A DNA stretch of 64,000 bases from RGIG8775 sp045612185 (GTDB taxonomy: Bacteria; Bacillota; Clostridia; Oscillospirales; CAG-272): positions 124,001-188,000 of the forward strand of contig JAZKYO010000030.1 in NCBI GenBank assembly GCA_045612185.1, read 5' to 3'. Below, one piece after another: positions 41,790 to 49,808 of this stretch. A program made the translations under genes and the position numbers. The notes beneath the pieces were generated by a model. The model was not told the origin of the DNA, searched no databases, and was given only the letters and a program-made list of their open reading frames with translations. Every line of letters begins with the position of its first letter. Positions within the stretch are counted from its first letter, which is position 1.

Positions 41790-44700
41790 TTATATTTCAT
41801 CATCGAATGAGTCATCGTCCAAGCCGTTGGGCGCGTAGAACTCATCATCATCGTCATCATCTCCGTCATCAATCACGTCACCGTTTTCATCGGTTATAAT
41901 AGACGAGCTTCTCAATTCGTCTGTCTCGACTGCTTTTTCGTCATCGGCAAACAAATCAATATCATCATTTCTCTTATATGGAGATACTTCTTCCTCGCTG
42001 CAAAGAGTAGAAAGCTGAATTTCCTCGCCGTCCTTATCAAGCACGCGAACGTCAAGCGCAAGCGCCTGAAGCTCCTTGGTAAGAACCTTGAAGGACTCGG
42101 GTACTCCGGGAGTAGGAATGTTCTGTCCCTTGATAATAGCCTCGTAAGCCTTACGTCTACCGTTAATATCATCCGATTTGACGGTAAGGATTTCCTGAAG
42201 AGTATAAGCCGCACCGTATGCCTCGAGAGCCCAAACCTCCATTTCTCCGAAACGCTGACCGCCGAACTGAGCTTTACCGCCCAAGGGCTGCTGTGTAACA
42301 AGAGAGTAAGGACCGTTGGAACGGGCGTGAATCTTATCGTCAACAAGGTGGTGAAGCTTAAGGTAGTACATAATTCCCACCGTTACGGGGTTATCAAAGG
42401 GTTCACCTGTACGGCCGTCGTAAAGAATAGTCTTACCGCTGGGATTCATACCCGCCGCATCAAGGCACTCCGAAATATCCTTTTCGTTAGCTCCGTCAAA
42501 CACGGGTGTCATAATCTTCCAGCCGAGCTTCTTAGCGGCGATACCGAGATGCACTTCAAGCACCTGACCAATATTCATACGTGAAGGAACGCCCAGGGGG
42601 TTAAGAACGATATCAAGAGGAGTTCCGTCGGGAAGGAAGGGCATATCTTCGGGAGGAAGAATTCTCGAAACGACACCCTTATTACCGTGACGGCCCGCCA
42701 TTTTATCTCCCACAGAAATCTTACGCTTCTGAGCAAGATAAATTCTTACAACTTTATTTACGCCCGTGGGAAGCTCGTCGCCCTGTTCTCTTGAGAACAC
42801 CTTAACGTCAACGACGATACCCGACTCACCGTGAGGAACACGGAGAGAAGTATCTCTTACCTCGCGAGCCTTTTCACCGAAGATTGCGCGAAGAAGTCTT
42901 TCCTCGGCGGTAAGCTCGGTTTCTCCCTTGGGAGTGATCTTACCTACAAGAATATCGCCTGCGCGGACTTCAGTTCCCTTCTTTACGATACCTTCAGCGT
43001 TAAGGTCCTTAAGCGCGTCCTCTCCGACGTTGGGAATCTCTCTTGTGATTTCCTCCTGTCCGAGCTTGGTATCTCTTGCCTCATGTGTATACTCTTCGAT
43101 ATGAAGAGATGTATAAACGTCATCACGCACAAGACGCTCATTAAGAAGAACCGCGTCCTCGTAGTTATAACCTTCCCAGGTCATAAATCCGATAAGAGCA
43201 TTCTTACCGAGAGCTATCTCGCCGTTTGCGGTAGCGGGACCGTCAGCGATAACCTGACCTGCCACAATCTCCTCTCCCACCTCAACGATGGGTCTCTGAT
43301 TGAAGCATGTGCCCTGGTTGGTACGCTTAAACTTAATAAGCTCGTAAACGTCCTTCTGACCGTTCTCGCCAACTATAACTATCTTGTCTGCGTCAACGCG
43401 CTCAACGCGTCCCGCGTTCTTAGCCACGATTACAACGCCTGAGTCAACAGCCGCGTTGTACTCCATACCCGTACCGACAATGGGAGAATCGGTAACCATA
43501 AGCGGAACCGCCTGCTTCTGCATGTTCGCACCCATAAGCGCACGGGAGTTATCGTCGTTTTCAAGGAAAGGAATCATAGCGGTAGCAACCGAAACCACCA
43601 TCTTAGGAGAAACATCCATAAAGTCAACGTCAGATGCTTCAACCTCGATAATTTCAGCCTTATCACGGACTGTTACACGTCTGTTTACAAAGCGTCCGTT
43701 TTCGTCAAGAGGCTCGTTTGCCTGAGCTACGATATAGTTATCCTCTTCATCAGCGGTCATATAAACTACTTCGTCAGTTACGGTGCCTGTTGCCTTATCA
43801 ACTTTTCTGTAAGGTGCTTCGATAAAGCCGTAATCACTGATACGGGCGTAGGTAGTAAGGTAGGAAATAAGACCGATGTTAGGACCTTCGGGTGTCTCGA
43901 TGGGACACATTCTACCGTAGTGGGTATAGTGTACGTCACGGACGTCGAAGGATGCGCGGTCACGGGAAAGACCGCCGGGACCGAGCGCGGAAAGTCTTCT
44001 CTTATGCGTAAGCTCCGCAAGGGGGTTGTTCTGGTCCATAAACTGCGAAAGCTGAGAAGAACCGAAGAACTCACGGATAACCGTAGCAACAGGACGGATA
44101 TTGATAAGATGCTGGGGGGTGATCTTCTCATTATCCTGAGTGGTCATTCTTTCCTTTATAATCTTATCCATTCTCGAGAAACCGATTCTGAGCTGATTCT
44201 GAAGCTGCTCTCCGACAGAGCGAATTCTACGGTTTCCGAGGTGGTCGATGTCGTCAACGCTTCCGATATCGTTGACAAGGTTAAACATATAATTAATGGA
44301 AGCGAAAATATCGTCTCTGGTTATATGCTTGGGGCAAAGCTCGTTTACGCGGAGCTTGCACATTTCCTTGATAGCGTCAACGTCGCCACCGCACTCTTCC
44401 ATAATAGCGAGAAGAACGTTGGTTCTTACCTTTTCGTTGATATCGCAATCCTTAAGGTCAAAGCCAAGTATAAACTCGGGATATATGGTATTATTGGAGA
44501 ATACCTTCACGGTCTTATCGTTATCGAGCTTGACGAACACCTCGTTTACGCCCGCGTTTTCGATAGCTATGGCATCCTCTTTGCTTATAACCGCGCCTTC
44601 CTCAAAGAGAAGCTCACCGGTTATAGGGCTTACAACGTTAGCTGCAAGTCTGCGGTTGGCAATTCTCTCGGAAATTGCGAGTTTCTTATCAAATTTATAA

Positions 44701-45593
44701 CGTCCGACGGGCGCTATGTCATAACGTCTCTGGTCGAAGAAAAATCCGTTAAGAAGCGAGTGAGCGGACTCCACGATAGGAGGCTCACCGGGACGAAGCT
44801 TCTTGTATATCTCTTTAAGGGCCTCAACGCCGCAATTTGTGCCGTTATTGAGAGCAAGACCCTCGGACTCGTCCTTTTCAAAGGTTACCGAAAGAACGTC
44901 CTCTTCACCGAAGATGGCGTACACATCGTCCTTTGTCTCTATTGTGGAAACGTAGTCAGCGTTCTTAATATCGTCACCGACAAGATCCATTCCCAAAGCG
45001 CGAATGAGCATAGTTACGGGAACCTTACGGTTCTTGTCTATGCGCACGTACATTACGCCGTTTACATCTATTTCATACTCGAGCCATGCTCCGCGGTAAG
45101 GTATGATCTGAGCTGTATAAGTCTTTTTACCCGACTTATCGAACTCGGAGGCATAATACATTCCGGGTGAACGAACAAGCTGAGATACGATTACTCTCTC
45201 CGCGCCGTTGATAACGAACGTTCCCGTTTCGGTCATTATGGGAAGCTCGCCCATAAATACGTCCGCCTGCTTTACCTCACCGGTAAGCTTATTCGTAAGT
45301 CTTACGTTGACTTTAAGGGGAGCTGCGTAGTTCGCATCTCTCTCCTTACACTCTTCAACAGAGTATTTCGGCTTGGTGTCGATTGAGTATGAGAGAAATT
45401 CTATGGAAAGCTTACCCGAAAAGTCAGTTATCGGGGAAACGTCCCTAAGTACCTCGTCAAGACCTTTCTCGAGGAACCACTTAAACGACTTTGTCTGGAT
45501 TTCTACCAGATTGGGAAGTTCAAGCGTGTTTTTCATCCTGGAAAAGCTCATTCTCACGTTTTTGCCAAGCTTTTGCTCTTTTACATTGACCAT
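41790..45593 (-). CDS. rpoB: RNA polymerase beta subunit
   Basis: About 1267 residues. The rifampicin region FFGSSQLSQFMDQNNPLAEL, THKRRLSALGPGGL is wild-type in form, so no resistance is predicted there. The C-terminus carries an unusual acidic extension of about 45 residues rich in Asp (DDGDDDDDDEF and DDDSFDDEI). I choose ATG 45593 (MVNVKEQKLGKNVRMSF) with AAGGAG eleven bases upstream; the longer in-frame GTG at 45605 overlaps that site. The usual upstream rplJ-rplL genes are absent; a 150-base leader and promoter precede it instead. Confidence 0.98.
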   Translation of the reverse strand: MVNVKEQKLGKNVRMSFSRMKNTLELPNLVEIQTKSFKWFLEKGLDEVLRDVSPITDFSGKLSIEFLSYSIDTKPKYSVEECKERDANYAAPLKVNVRLTNKLTGEVKQADVFMGELPIMTETGTFVINGAERVIVSQLVRSPGMYYASEFDKSGKKTYTAQIIPYRGAWLEYEIDVNGVMYVRIDKNRKVPVTMLIRALGMDLVGDDIKNADYVSTIETKDDVYAIFGEEDVLSVTFEKDESEGLALNNGTNCGVEALKEIYKKLRPGEPPIVESAHSLLNGFFFDQRRYDIAPVGRYKFDKKLAISERIANRRLAANVVSPITGELLFEEGAVISKEDAIAIENAGVNEVFVKLDNDKTVKVFSNNTIYPEFILGFDLKDCDINEKVRTNVLLAIMEECGGDVDAIKEMCKLRVNELCPKHITRDDIFASINYMFNLVNDIGSVDDIDHLGNRRIRSVGEQLQNQLRIGFSRMDKIIKERMTTQDNEKITPQHLINIRPVATVIREFFGSSQLSQFMDQNNPLAELTHKRRLSALGPGGLSRDRASFDVRDVHYTHYGRMCPIETPEGPNIGLISYLTTYARISDYGFIEAPYRKVDKATGTVTDEVVYMTADEEDNYIVAQANEPLDENGRFVNRRVTVRDKAEIIEVEASDVDFMDVSPKMVVSVATAMIPFLENDDNSRALMGANMQKQAVPLMVTDSPIVGTGMEYNAAVDSGVVIVAKNAGRVERVDADKIVIVGENGQKDVYELIKFKRTNQGTCFNQRPIVEVGEEIVAGQVIADGPATANGEIALGKNALIGFMTWEGYNYEDAVLLNERLVRDDVYTSLHIEEYTHEARDTKLGQEEITREIPNVGEDALKDLNAEGIVKKGTEVRAGDILVGKITPKGETELTAEERLLRAIFGEKAREVRDTSLRVPHGESGIVVDVKVFSREQGDELPTGVNKVVRIYLAQKRKISVGDKMAGRHGNKGVVSRILPPEDMPFLPDGTPLDIVLNPLGVPSRMNIGQVLEVHLGIAAKKLGWKIMTPVFDGANEKDISECLDAAGMNPSGKTILYDGRTGEPFDNPVTVGIMYYLKLHHLVDDKIHARSNGPYSLVTQQPLGGKAQFGGQRFGEMEVWALEAYGAAYTLQEILTVKSDDINGRRKAYEAIIKGQNIPTPGVPESFKVLTKELQALALDVRVLDKDGEEIQLSTLCSEEEVSPYKRNDDIDLFADDEKAVETDELRSSSIITDENGDVIDDGDDDDDDEFYAPNGLDDDSFDDEI

Positions 45594-45613
45594 TAATACA
45601 TTCACTCCTTCAA

Positions 45614-45654
45614 AGTAGTATTCTCCGCGTCCGTCAGAGAACCAAAAGGCTACT
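45614..45654 (-). promoter_or_regulatory. Structured leader hairpin upstream of rpoB
   Basis: On the minus strand AGTAG...CTACT (45650-45654 / 45614-45618) encloses TTCTC...GAGAA (45637-45641 / 45621-45625), ending a few bases before the rpoB ribosome binding site. A second small stem GAAGAA / TTCTTC lies further up (about 45673-45691). Possible translational or attenuation control; not a recognised class. Confidence 0.4.
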
Positions 45655-45748
45655 TTTGCAACTTACAAGTTTATGAAGAATCGGTTTTTCTTCCAACTTT
45701 TGCCACCTATCGTCGGACATAGATAGCAATTATAATGCAGTTTAATAT

Positions 45749-45777
45749 TTTAGCATACTTTTCTACTTTTGTCAAGC
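45749..45777 (-). promoter_or_regulatory. Promoter of rpoBC
   Basis: Minus strand TTGACA (45772-45777), a 17-base spacer and TAAAAT (45749-45754), giving a leader of about 150 bases. Confidence 0.75.
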
Positions 45778-45882
45778 ATTTTTTGAAACTTTTTACAAAA
45801 AAATTTATATAATAAAATATTAATGCAAATTTTCTCAAAATCGGAGTGTATATTCGGGAAAAATTTGAAATGAATTTACAAA

Positions 45883-46029
45883 ATGTTTTTTAGTAAATTA
45901 TTGCCTTTTCAAGGGAATTTATGTTATAATGAGTACAGAGCCAAGCACGTTTTGCGTCAGCACGGTGAACTTGATGAGTTAATTGATGGAGAATGGATTT
46001 TTATAACATACAATGTTTTGAACGAATAA
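45883..46029 (+). other. Possible small ORF or gene remnant (48 codons)
   Basis: An open frame from ATG 45883 to TAA 46027-46029 encodes MFFSKLLPFQGNLCYNEYR followed by a stretch with LRQHGELDELIDGEWIF and ending NVLNE. It has no ribosome binding site and overlaps the lipoprotein promoter at 45901-45930, so it is either a relic of a larger gene or chance. The protein-like character of its second half argues weakly for a relic. Confidence 0.25.
45901..45930 (+). promoter_or_regulatory. Promoter of lipoprotein pair
   Basis: TTGCCT (45901-45906), an 18-base spacer and TATAAT (45925-45930), leaving about a 105-base leader before the first lipoprotein gene. Confidence 0.55.
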
Positions 46030-46041
46030 TGAGGTAATATT

Positions 46042-46554
46042 ATGAAAAAATTTTTCCCGATTCTTTTAATATTCGCTTTACTCTTGGCAGGTTGTCAAAA
46101 CGGTGCTGATGCCGATACCACATCGGGTGAGCAACACGTAGAGACAATTTACGCCCCTGAGCAATTTGAATACAAGTCATACTATTGGGGCAAAGAAACG
46201 GATGATTTTGGTTTTTGCTTGGATTGGATTCAAGGCAAAATTGAACGCGGAAATGATATACGGGCTAAGGTTTGGCTGATAAACACCATGGATGAAAAAT
46301 ACACGTGGGTAGGTTCGTCATCCTCATTTCAAGCCTATGTAAAATTAATTTGCTATGAGGAAGAATACGTTATTCCTCCACACGAGCAGCCATCTACCGA
46401 CGACCGTATGTACCACGAAATTCTTCCCAACGAAAGCCGTTCAAGCGGTTATACTTTTACCATTCCCGCCGATGCCACTGCGGGCAAATACAGTTTGGAA
46501 TGCGGTTTCCGCGGTTCGGAAGTGGTATTTGAAGACATATTTACGTTGGACTAA
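46042..46554 (+). CDS. Predicted lipoprotein, first of a tandem pair
   Basis: 170 residues with a clear lipoprotein signal: MKKFFPILLIFALLLAGC with lipobox LAGC (Cys18). The mature part is beta-rich with many aromatic and acidic residues (WVGSSSSFQAYVKLICYEEEY) and ends AGKYSLECGFRGSEVVFEDIF, suggesting an immunoglobulin-like sandwich. It is anchored on the outer face of the membrane. No family recognised. The last 46 bases are identical to those of the next gene, evidence of duplication with later exchange. GAGG lies upstream of the ATG. Confidence 0.82.
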   Translation: MKKFFPILLIFALLLAGCQNGADADTTSGEQHVETIYAPEQFEYKSYYWGKETDDFGFCLDWIQGKIERGNDIRAKVWLINTMDEKYTWVGSSSSFQAYVKLICYEEEYVIPPHEQPSTDDRMYHEILPNESRSSGYTFTIPADATAGKYSLECGFRGSEVVFEDIFTLD

Positions 46555-46555
46555 A
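46510..46555 (+). repeat. 46-base identical 3' repeat, copy 1
   Basis: Bases 46510-46555, the last codons and stop of the first lipoprotein gene, are identical to 47039-47084, while the rest of the two genes is much more diverged. Confidence 0.9.
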
Positions 46556-46576
46556 CCGAAATAAAGGAGTAACGTT

Positions 46577-47083
46577 ATGAAAAAAATCTTTTCGGCACTT
46601 TTGATCATTACTTTGCTTTTGGTTAGTTGTCAAAACAGCGAACTCCCTCAAGAAACTAACGACACAGATATTTCCACAGACGAATTGGAAACTGCGACAT
46701 ATGAATTTTCTAAACAGAACAGCGGTTTTGGTTTCACCTTTAAAGGGATTGACGGTGAATTCAAGCGCGGAGAAGTGTTTTTCATCAACATCGAATTAGC
46801 AAATCTCAAAGACGAAAATTACGTTTGGTTTGGCAGTTATAGCAGTTTTAGAGCATATGTAAAATTGATTTGTACTTCCACCGAGGAAGAATATATCATT
46901 CACCCCACTTATGTAAGACTCACAGATGACATGCCACAGTGGCTTGAAATGCCTCCCGGGGGATACCGCACCTCCTCATCAGGCTTCTCAATTGGGGAAG
47001 ACGCCCCTGCGGGAAAATACAGCATGGTATGCGATTTTCGCGGTTCGGAAGTGGTATTTGAAGACATATTTACGTTGGACTAA
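46577..47083 (+). CDS. Predicted lipoprotein, second of a tandem pair
   Basis: 168 residues, paralogue of the upstream gene, with signal MKKIFSALLIITLLLVSC (lipobox LVSC, Cys18). The mature core shows the same pattern: FGFTFKGIDGEFKRGEVFF, WFGSYSSFRAYVKLICT and GKYSMVCDFRGSEVVFEDIF. Both probably bind the same sort of ligand or partner at the cell surface; unknown. An AAGGAG site lies upstream, 22 bases after the first gene. Likely co-transcribed. Confidence 0.82.
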   Translation: MKKIFSALLIITLLLVSCQNSELPQETNDTDISTDELETATYEFSKQNSGFGFTFKGIDGEFKRGEVFFINIELANLKDENYVWFGSYSSFRAYVKLICTSTEEEYIIHPTYVRLTDDMPQWLEMPPGGYRTSSSGFSIGEDAPAGKYSMVCDFRGSEVVFEDIFTLD

Positions 47084-47084
47084 A
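47039..47084 (+). repeat. 46-base identical 3' repeat, copy 2
   Basis: Second copy of the repeat at 46510-46555, at the 3' end of the second lipoprotein gene. Confidence 0.9.
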
Positions 47085-47124
47085 AATTTTTTTGAAAATT
47101 TCAAAAGTTTTTTTCAAAAACCTA

Positions 47125-47153
47125 TTGCATTTTTCTTTTTGTTGTGGTATGAT
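47125..47153 (+). promoter_or_regulatory. Promoter of rpsT
   Basis: TTGCAT (47125-47130), a 17-base spacer and TATGAT (47148-47153), giving a leader of roughly 75 bases. Confidence 0.65.
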
Positions 47154-47233
47154 ATGGGATGTATGGACAAAGTGACGGTACACCCTCTCAGGTATCGTTG
47201 CGTAGACTAATTTTGGAAAGGGAGATGAAAAAC

Positions 47234-47497
47234 ATGCCGAACATTAAGAGTGCAAAGAAGCGCGTTAAGGTTATTGAGACCAAGACACTTCAGAACAAGA
47301 TTTTCAAGACACAGCTCAAGACTGATATCAAGAAGTATGAGGCAGCGCTTGAGGCAGGCGACGTAGAGCTTGCAAAGGTTACCTACAAGGCAGCCGTTAA
47401 GAAGATCGACCAGGCAGCAGCTTGCGGAATCATTCACAAGAATGCAGCAGCTCGCAAGAAGAGCCAGTTCACCAAGAAGCTCAACGCTATTGGCTAA
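47234..47497 (+). CDS. rpsT: 30S ribosomal protein S20
   Basis: An 87-residue, lysine-rich, helical S20: MPNIKSAKKRVKVIETKT... ending AAARKKSQFTKKLNAIG. It binds 16S rRNA early in 30S assembly. I choose ATG 47234: the GGGAG site lies upstream and S20 proteins start MPNIKSA. An in-frame ATG three codons earlier abuts that site. Monocistronic, ending at the hairpin 47516-47539. Confidence 0.96.
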   Translation: MPNIKSAKKRVKVIETKTLQNKIFKTQLKTDIKKYEAALEAGDVELAKVTYKAAVKKIDQAAACGIIHKNAAARKKSQFTKKLNAIG

Positions 47498-47515
47498 TTT
47501 GCTTCAAAAAAGTTT

Positions 47516-47539
47516 AACCGCCGAGATTTCTCGGCGGTT
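47516..47539 (+). terminator. Terminator of rpsT
   Basis: AACCGCCGAGA / TCTCGGCGGTT (47516-47526 / 47529-47539) followed by TTTTCTTT. Confidence 0.85.
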
Positions 47540-47570
47540 TTTCTTTGCTATCCGTTTTTTCCGCAACATA

Positions 47571-47599
47571 AAAACCGCTGTTTTTAAAACAGCGGTTTT
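47571..47599 (-). terminator. Terminator of ABC exporter gene
   Basis: AAAACCGCTGTTTT / AAAACAGCGGTTTT (47571-47584 / 47586-47599). On the minus strand it follows the exporter stop and runs into TTTTTATG. Confidence 0.8.
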
Positions 47600-47612
47600 C
47601 TCATACAAATCT

Positions 47613-49586
47613 TTATTCTTCCTCAGAGCCCTCAACGTAGTGCTTTGCCTGGGTCGAGAAAAGCTCGTAGTATCTTCCCTCTTTTGCCATAAGCTCTTTA
47701 TGGTTGCCCATTTCGATAAGCTCACCATACTCAAGGACGATAATCTTTGAGGCGGTAGTTGCGCTTGAGAGTCTGTGGGAGACGAATATGGTCGTCTTAT
47801 CCTTACGGAGTTGCTCGAACTGGCTGTAAATTTCCTGTTCGGCTATGGCGTCAAGCGAGGCTGTCGGCTCGTCAAGAATAAGAATATCCGAGTCGCTGTA
47901 AAAGGCTCTCGCAATCGCAAGCTTCTGCCACTGACCTATTGAAAGCTCTGTACCGTTGCGCTCAAAAATTCGCATAAGCGGCGTTTCGTAGCCTTCCGGA
48001 AGTCTGTTTATGTAATCGGCGGCATTTGCCGACTCGGCAGAATCGGTTATTCTCTCGTCATCGCGCTCAGCCCCCACCTCGCCAAACATAATGTTTTCTG
48101 CAACCGTGCAGGCATATTTTCCGAAGTCCTGGAAGATAATTCCGAACATATTATAAAGCTCTTTTGGGTTATATTCTTTGAGGTTCACTCCGTCAAGAAG
48201 AATCTCTCCATCGGTTGGGTCATAGAGTCTTGTAAGCAGCTTAATAAGCGTGGTTTTTCCCGCGCCGTTAAGACCGACAAGCACTGTGGTTTCGCCCGGA
48301 TTAAGCGTAAAGCTCACGTTCTTTATAACCATTCTGTCAGATCCGGGATAAGCAAAGCTTACGTTCTTGAATTCAACGGTATGGGGCACTCCGCGTTCGA
48401 TAACCTGCGAAACCTTTGGAGCTGTAATAAAGCTGTCTGCTTTCATAAAGGCGATAAGGTTATCTATAAACAAGGTTCCCTCGTATATGGTAGCCGAAAT
48501 GCCGATAATACTTGCCACCGACGAGGCAATAGAAGAAAGTGAGCCGGTATAAAGGGAATAATCACCTATCTTGAAATCTCCGTTAAACACGCCCAAGGCT
48601 ATAAACGCGTAGAATACGCAGTTAACCACTGACGAAAGCGTAGCCATAACCACCGACCAAACGCTTTCCTGCGCCACAAGTTTCTTGATTCCCGAATAAT
48701 ATCCCTCAAACACCTGCTTGTACTTATTTACAAACGTACCGCCAAGGTCAAACATTCTTATTTCCTTGACCACGTCCTTGTTGACCATTATTTCGGAATA
48801 ATAGTTCATTTGTCTGCGCTCCTTGGAGCGGTGGCGCATATACCTGAAATGCTTATGTCTGAAAACAAAGCTGACGGCAGCCGACGGAATTGAAACAAGA
48901 ATTACGCAAAGCGCCGCTATCGGGAACGCCGTGGAAATAATTACCGCGTAGCTGACAAGTCCGATAAGCGTGCTTACCATACGGAAAGTAGCCGAAAGTA
49001 TCTGCACCGGGCGCATTCCCGCTTCCCTGTTGGCGTTTTCAAGCTTTTCGTAAAATTCGGGCATATCATAATCCGCAATGTCAATTTCTTCTGATTTTTT
49101 CATTATCTGAAGCTTGACATAGCTGACAACTTTTTCACCTGCGATATGTGTAACCGCCGATTCAAGGCTTCCTACGGCACGGTTAAGAATACGGTAGATG
49201 AACAAAAAAATAAGCAAGAACATTACGTTAGACGTCCAGAAATCGCCTATTGCCGCCCCGAGGACGCTGTCGGTAATTATATCCTGCAGTTCGTTCAATA
49301 TCTTCTGTGAGATTATTGAACCAAGCACCGGCATAATACCCGTAACCACAGCCACAAACAGCATCGCGAACAGTATCCACGGTCCGGTTTTCCAAACAAG
49401 GGAGAAAATATAGAAAAGTCGGTAGAAAAAACCGCCCAAAAGTTCTTTTAAGTATCTCGGAACGTCTTTAATTGACTTGGGAGGAGCTACCTTTTCATAA
49501 TTAAAGCCGCCCGGGCCTACGTATCCGTCCTTGGGGGCTTTTTTTGATGACGGCGATCCGCCGTTTTTTTCTTTATATTCCTTCAT
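47613..49586 (-). CDS. ABC transporter, fused permease and ATPase (exporter type)
   Basis: A 657-residue half-transporter. A hydrophilic N-terminus of about 60 residues is followed by a six-helix membrane domain, then an ATPase with Walker A VGLNGAGKTTLIK, signature ELSIGQWQKLAIARA, Walker B DILILDEPTASLD and a switch VSHRLSS. The signature LSIGQ replaces the usual LSGGQ. It probably exports a peptide, lipid or drug as a homodimer. An AAGGAAGGGAG site precedes the ATG. Monocistronic. Substrate unknown. Confidence 0.92.
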   Translation of the reverse strand: MKEYKEKNGGSPSSKKAPKDGYVGPGGFNYEKVAPPKSIKDVPRYLKELLGGFFYRLFYIFSLVWKTGPWILFAMLFVAVVTGIMPVLGSIISQKILNELQDIITDSVLGAAIGDFWTSNVMFLLIFLFIYRILNRAVGSLESAVTHIAGEKVVSYVKLQIMKKSEEIDIADYDMPEFYEKLENANREAGMRPVQILSATFRMVSTLIGLVSYAVIISTAFPIAALCVILVSIPSAAVSFVFRHKHFRYMRHRSKERRQMNYYSEIMVNKDVVKEIRMFDLGGTFVNKYKQVFEGYYSGIKKLVAQESVWSVVMATLSSVVNCVFYAFIALGVFNGDFKIGDYSLYTGSLSSIASSVASIIGISATIYEGTLFIDNLIAFMKADSFITAPKVSQVIERGVPHTVEFKNVSFAYPGSDRMVIKNVSFTLNPGETTVLVGLNGAGKTTLIKLLTRLYDPTDGEILLDGVNLKEYNPKELYNMFGIIFQDFGKYACTVAENIMFGEVGAERDDERITDSAESANAADYINRLPEGYETPLMRIFERNGTELSIGQWQKLAIARAFYSDSDILILDEPTASLDAIAEQEIYSQFEQLRKDKTTIFVSHRLSSATTASKIIVLEYGELIEMGNHKELMAKEGRYYELFSTQAKHYVEGSEEE

Positions 49587-49616
49587 TGTATCGCTCCCTT
49601 CCTTTTAAACACACTA

Positions 49617-49645
49617 ATTATACCACAGTTTGGATTCATTGTAAA
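49617..49645 (-). promoter_or_regulatory. Promoter of ABC exporter
   Basis: Minus strand TTTACA (49640-49645), a 17-base spacer and TATAAT (49617-49622), 31 bases before the ATG. Confidence 0.75.
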
Positions 49646-49738
49646 TAATTTTTTTGAAAAAATTGCACAATTAAAAGCCTTTTTTGCGCCGCATTGTGCA
49701 AGATATTCACAAAATAATTTTTGTTTCCGTCACACCTA

Positions 49739-49767
49739 TTGACAGATGACAAAATATTACATATAAT
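49739..49767 (+). promoter_or_regulatory. Promoter of aspartate kinase operon
   Basis: Consensus TTGACA (49739-49744), a 17-base spacer and TATAAT (49762-49767), 42 bases before the chosen ATG. The leader has no room for a lysine riboswitch. Confidence 0.85.
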
Positions 49768-49808
49768 TATAGTGTATATCTATAATTTTTGAAATGAGAG
49801 GAATTGAC

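Noticed and set aside
43890..44160. Possible rifampicin-resistance variant in RpoB
   Set aside because: The FMDQNNPLAEL and THKRRLSALGPGG residues match the sensitive form at all main resistance positions.
49739..49808. Lysine riboswitch before aspartate kinase
   Set aside because: The predicted leader is only about 35 bases, far too short for an L-box aptamer, and no matching segments are seen.
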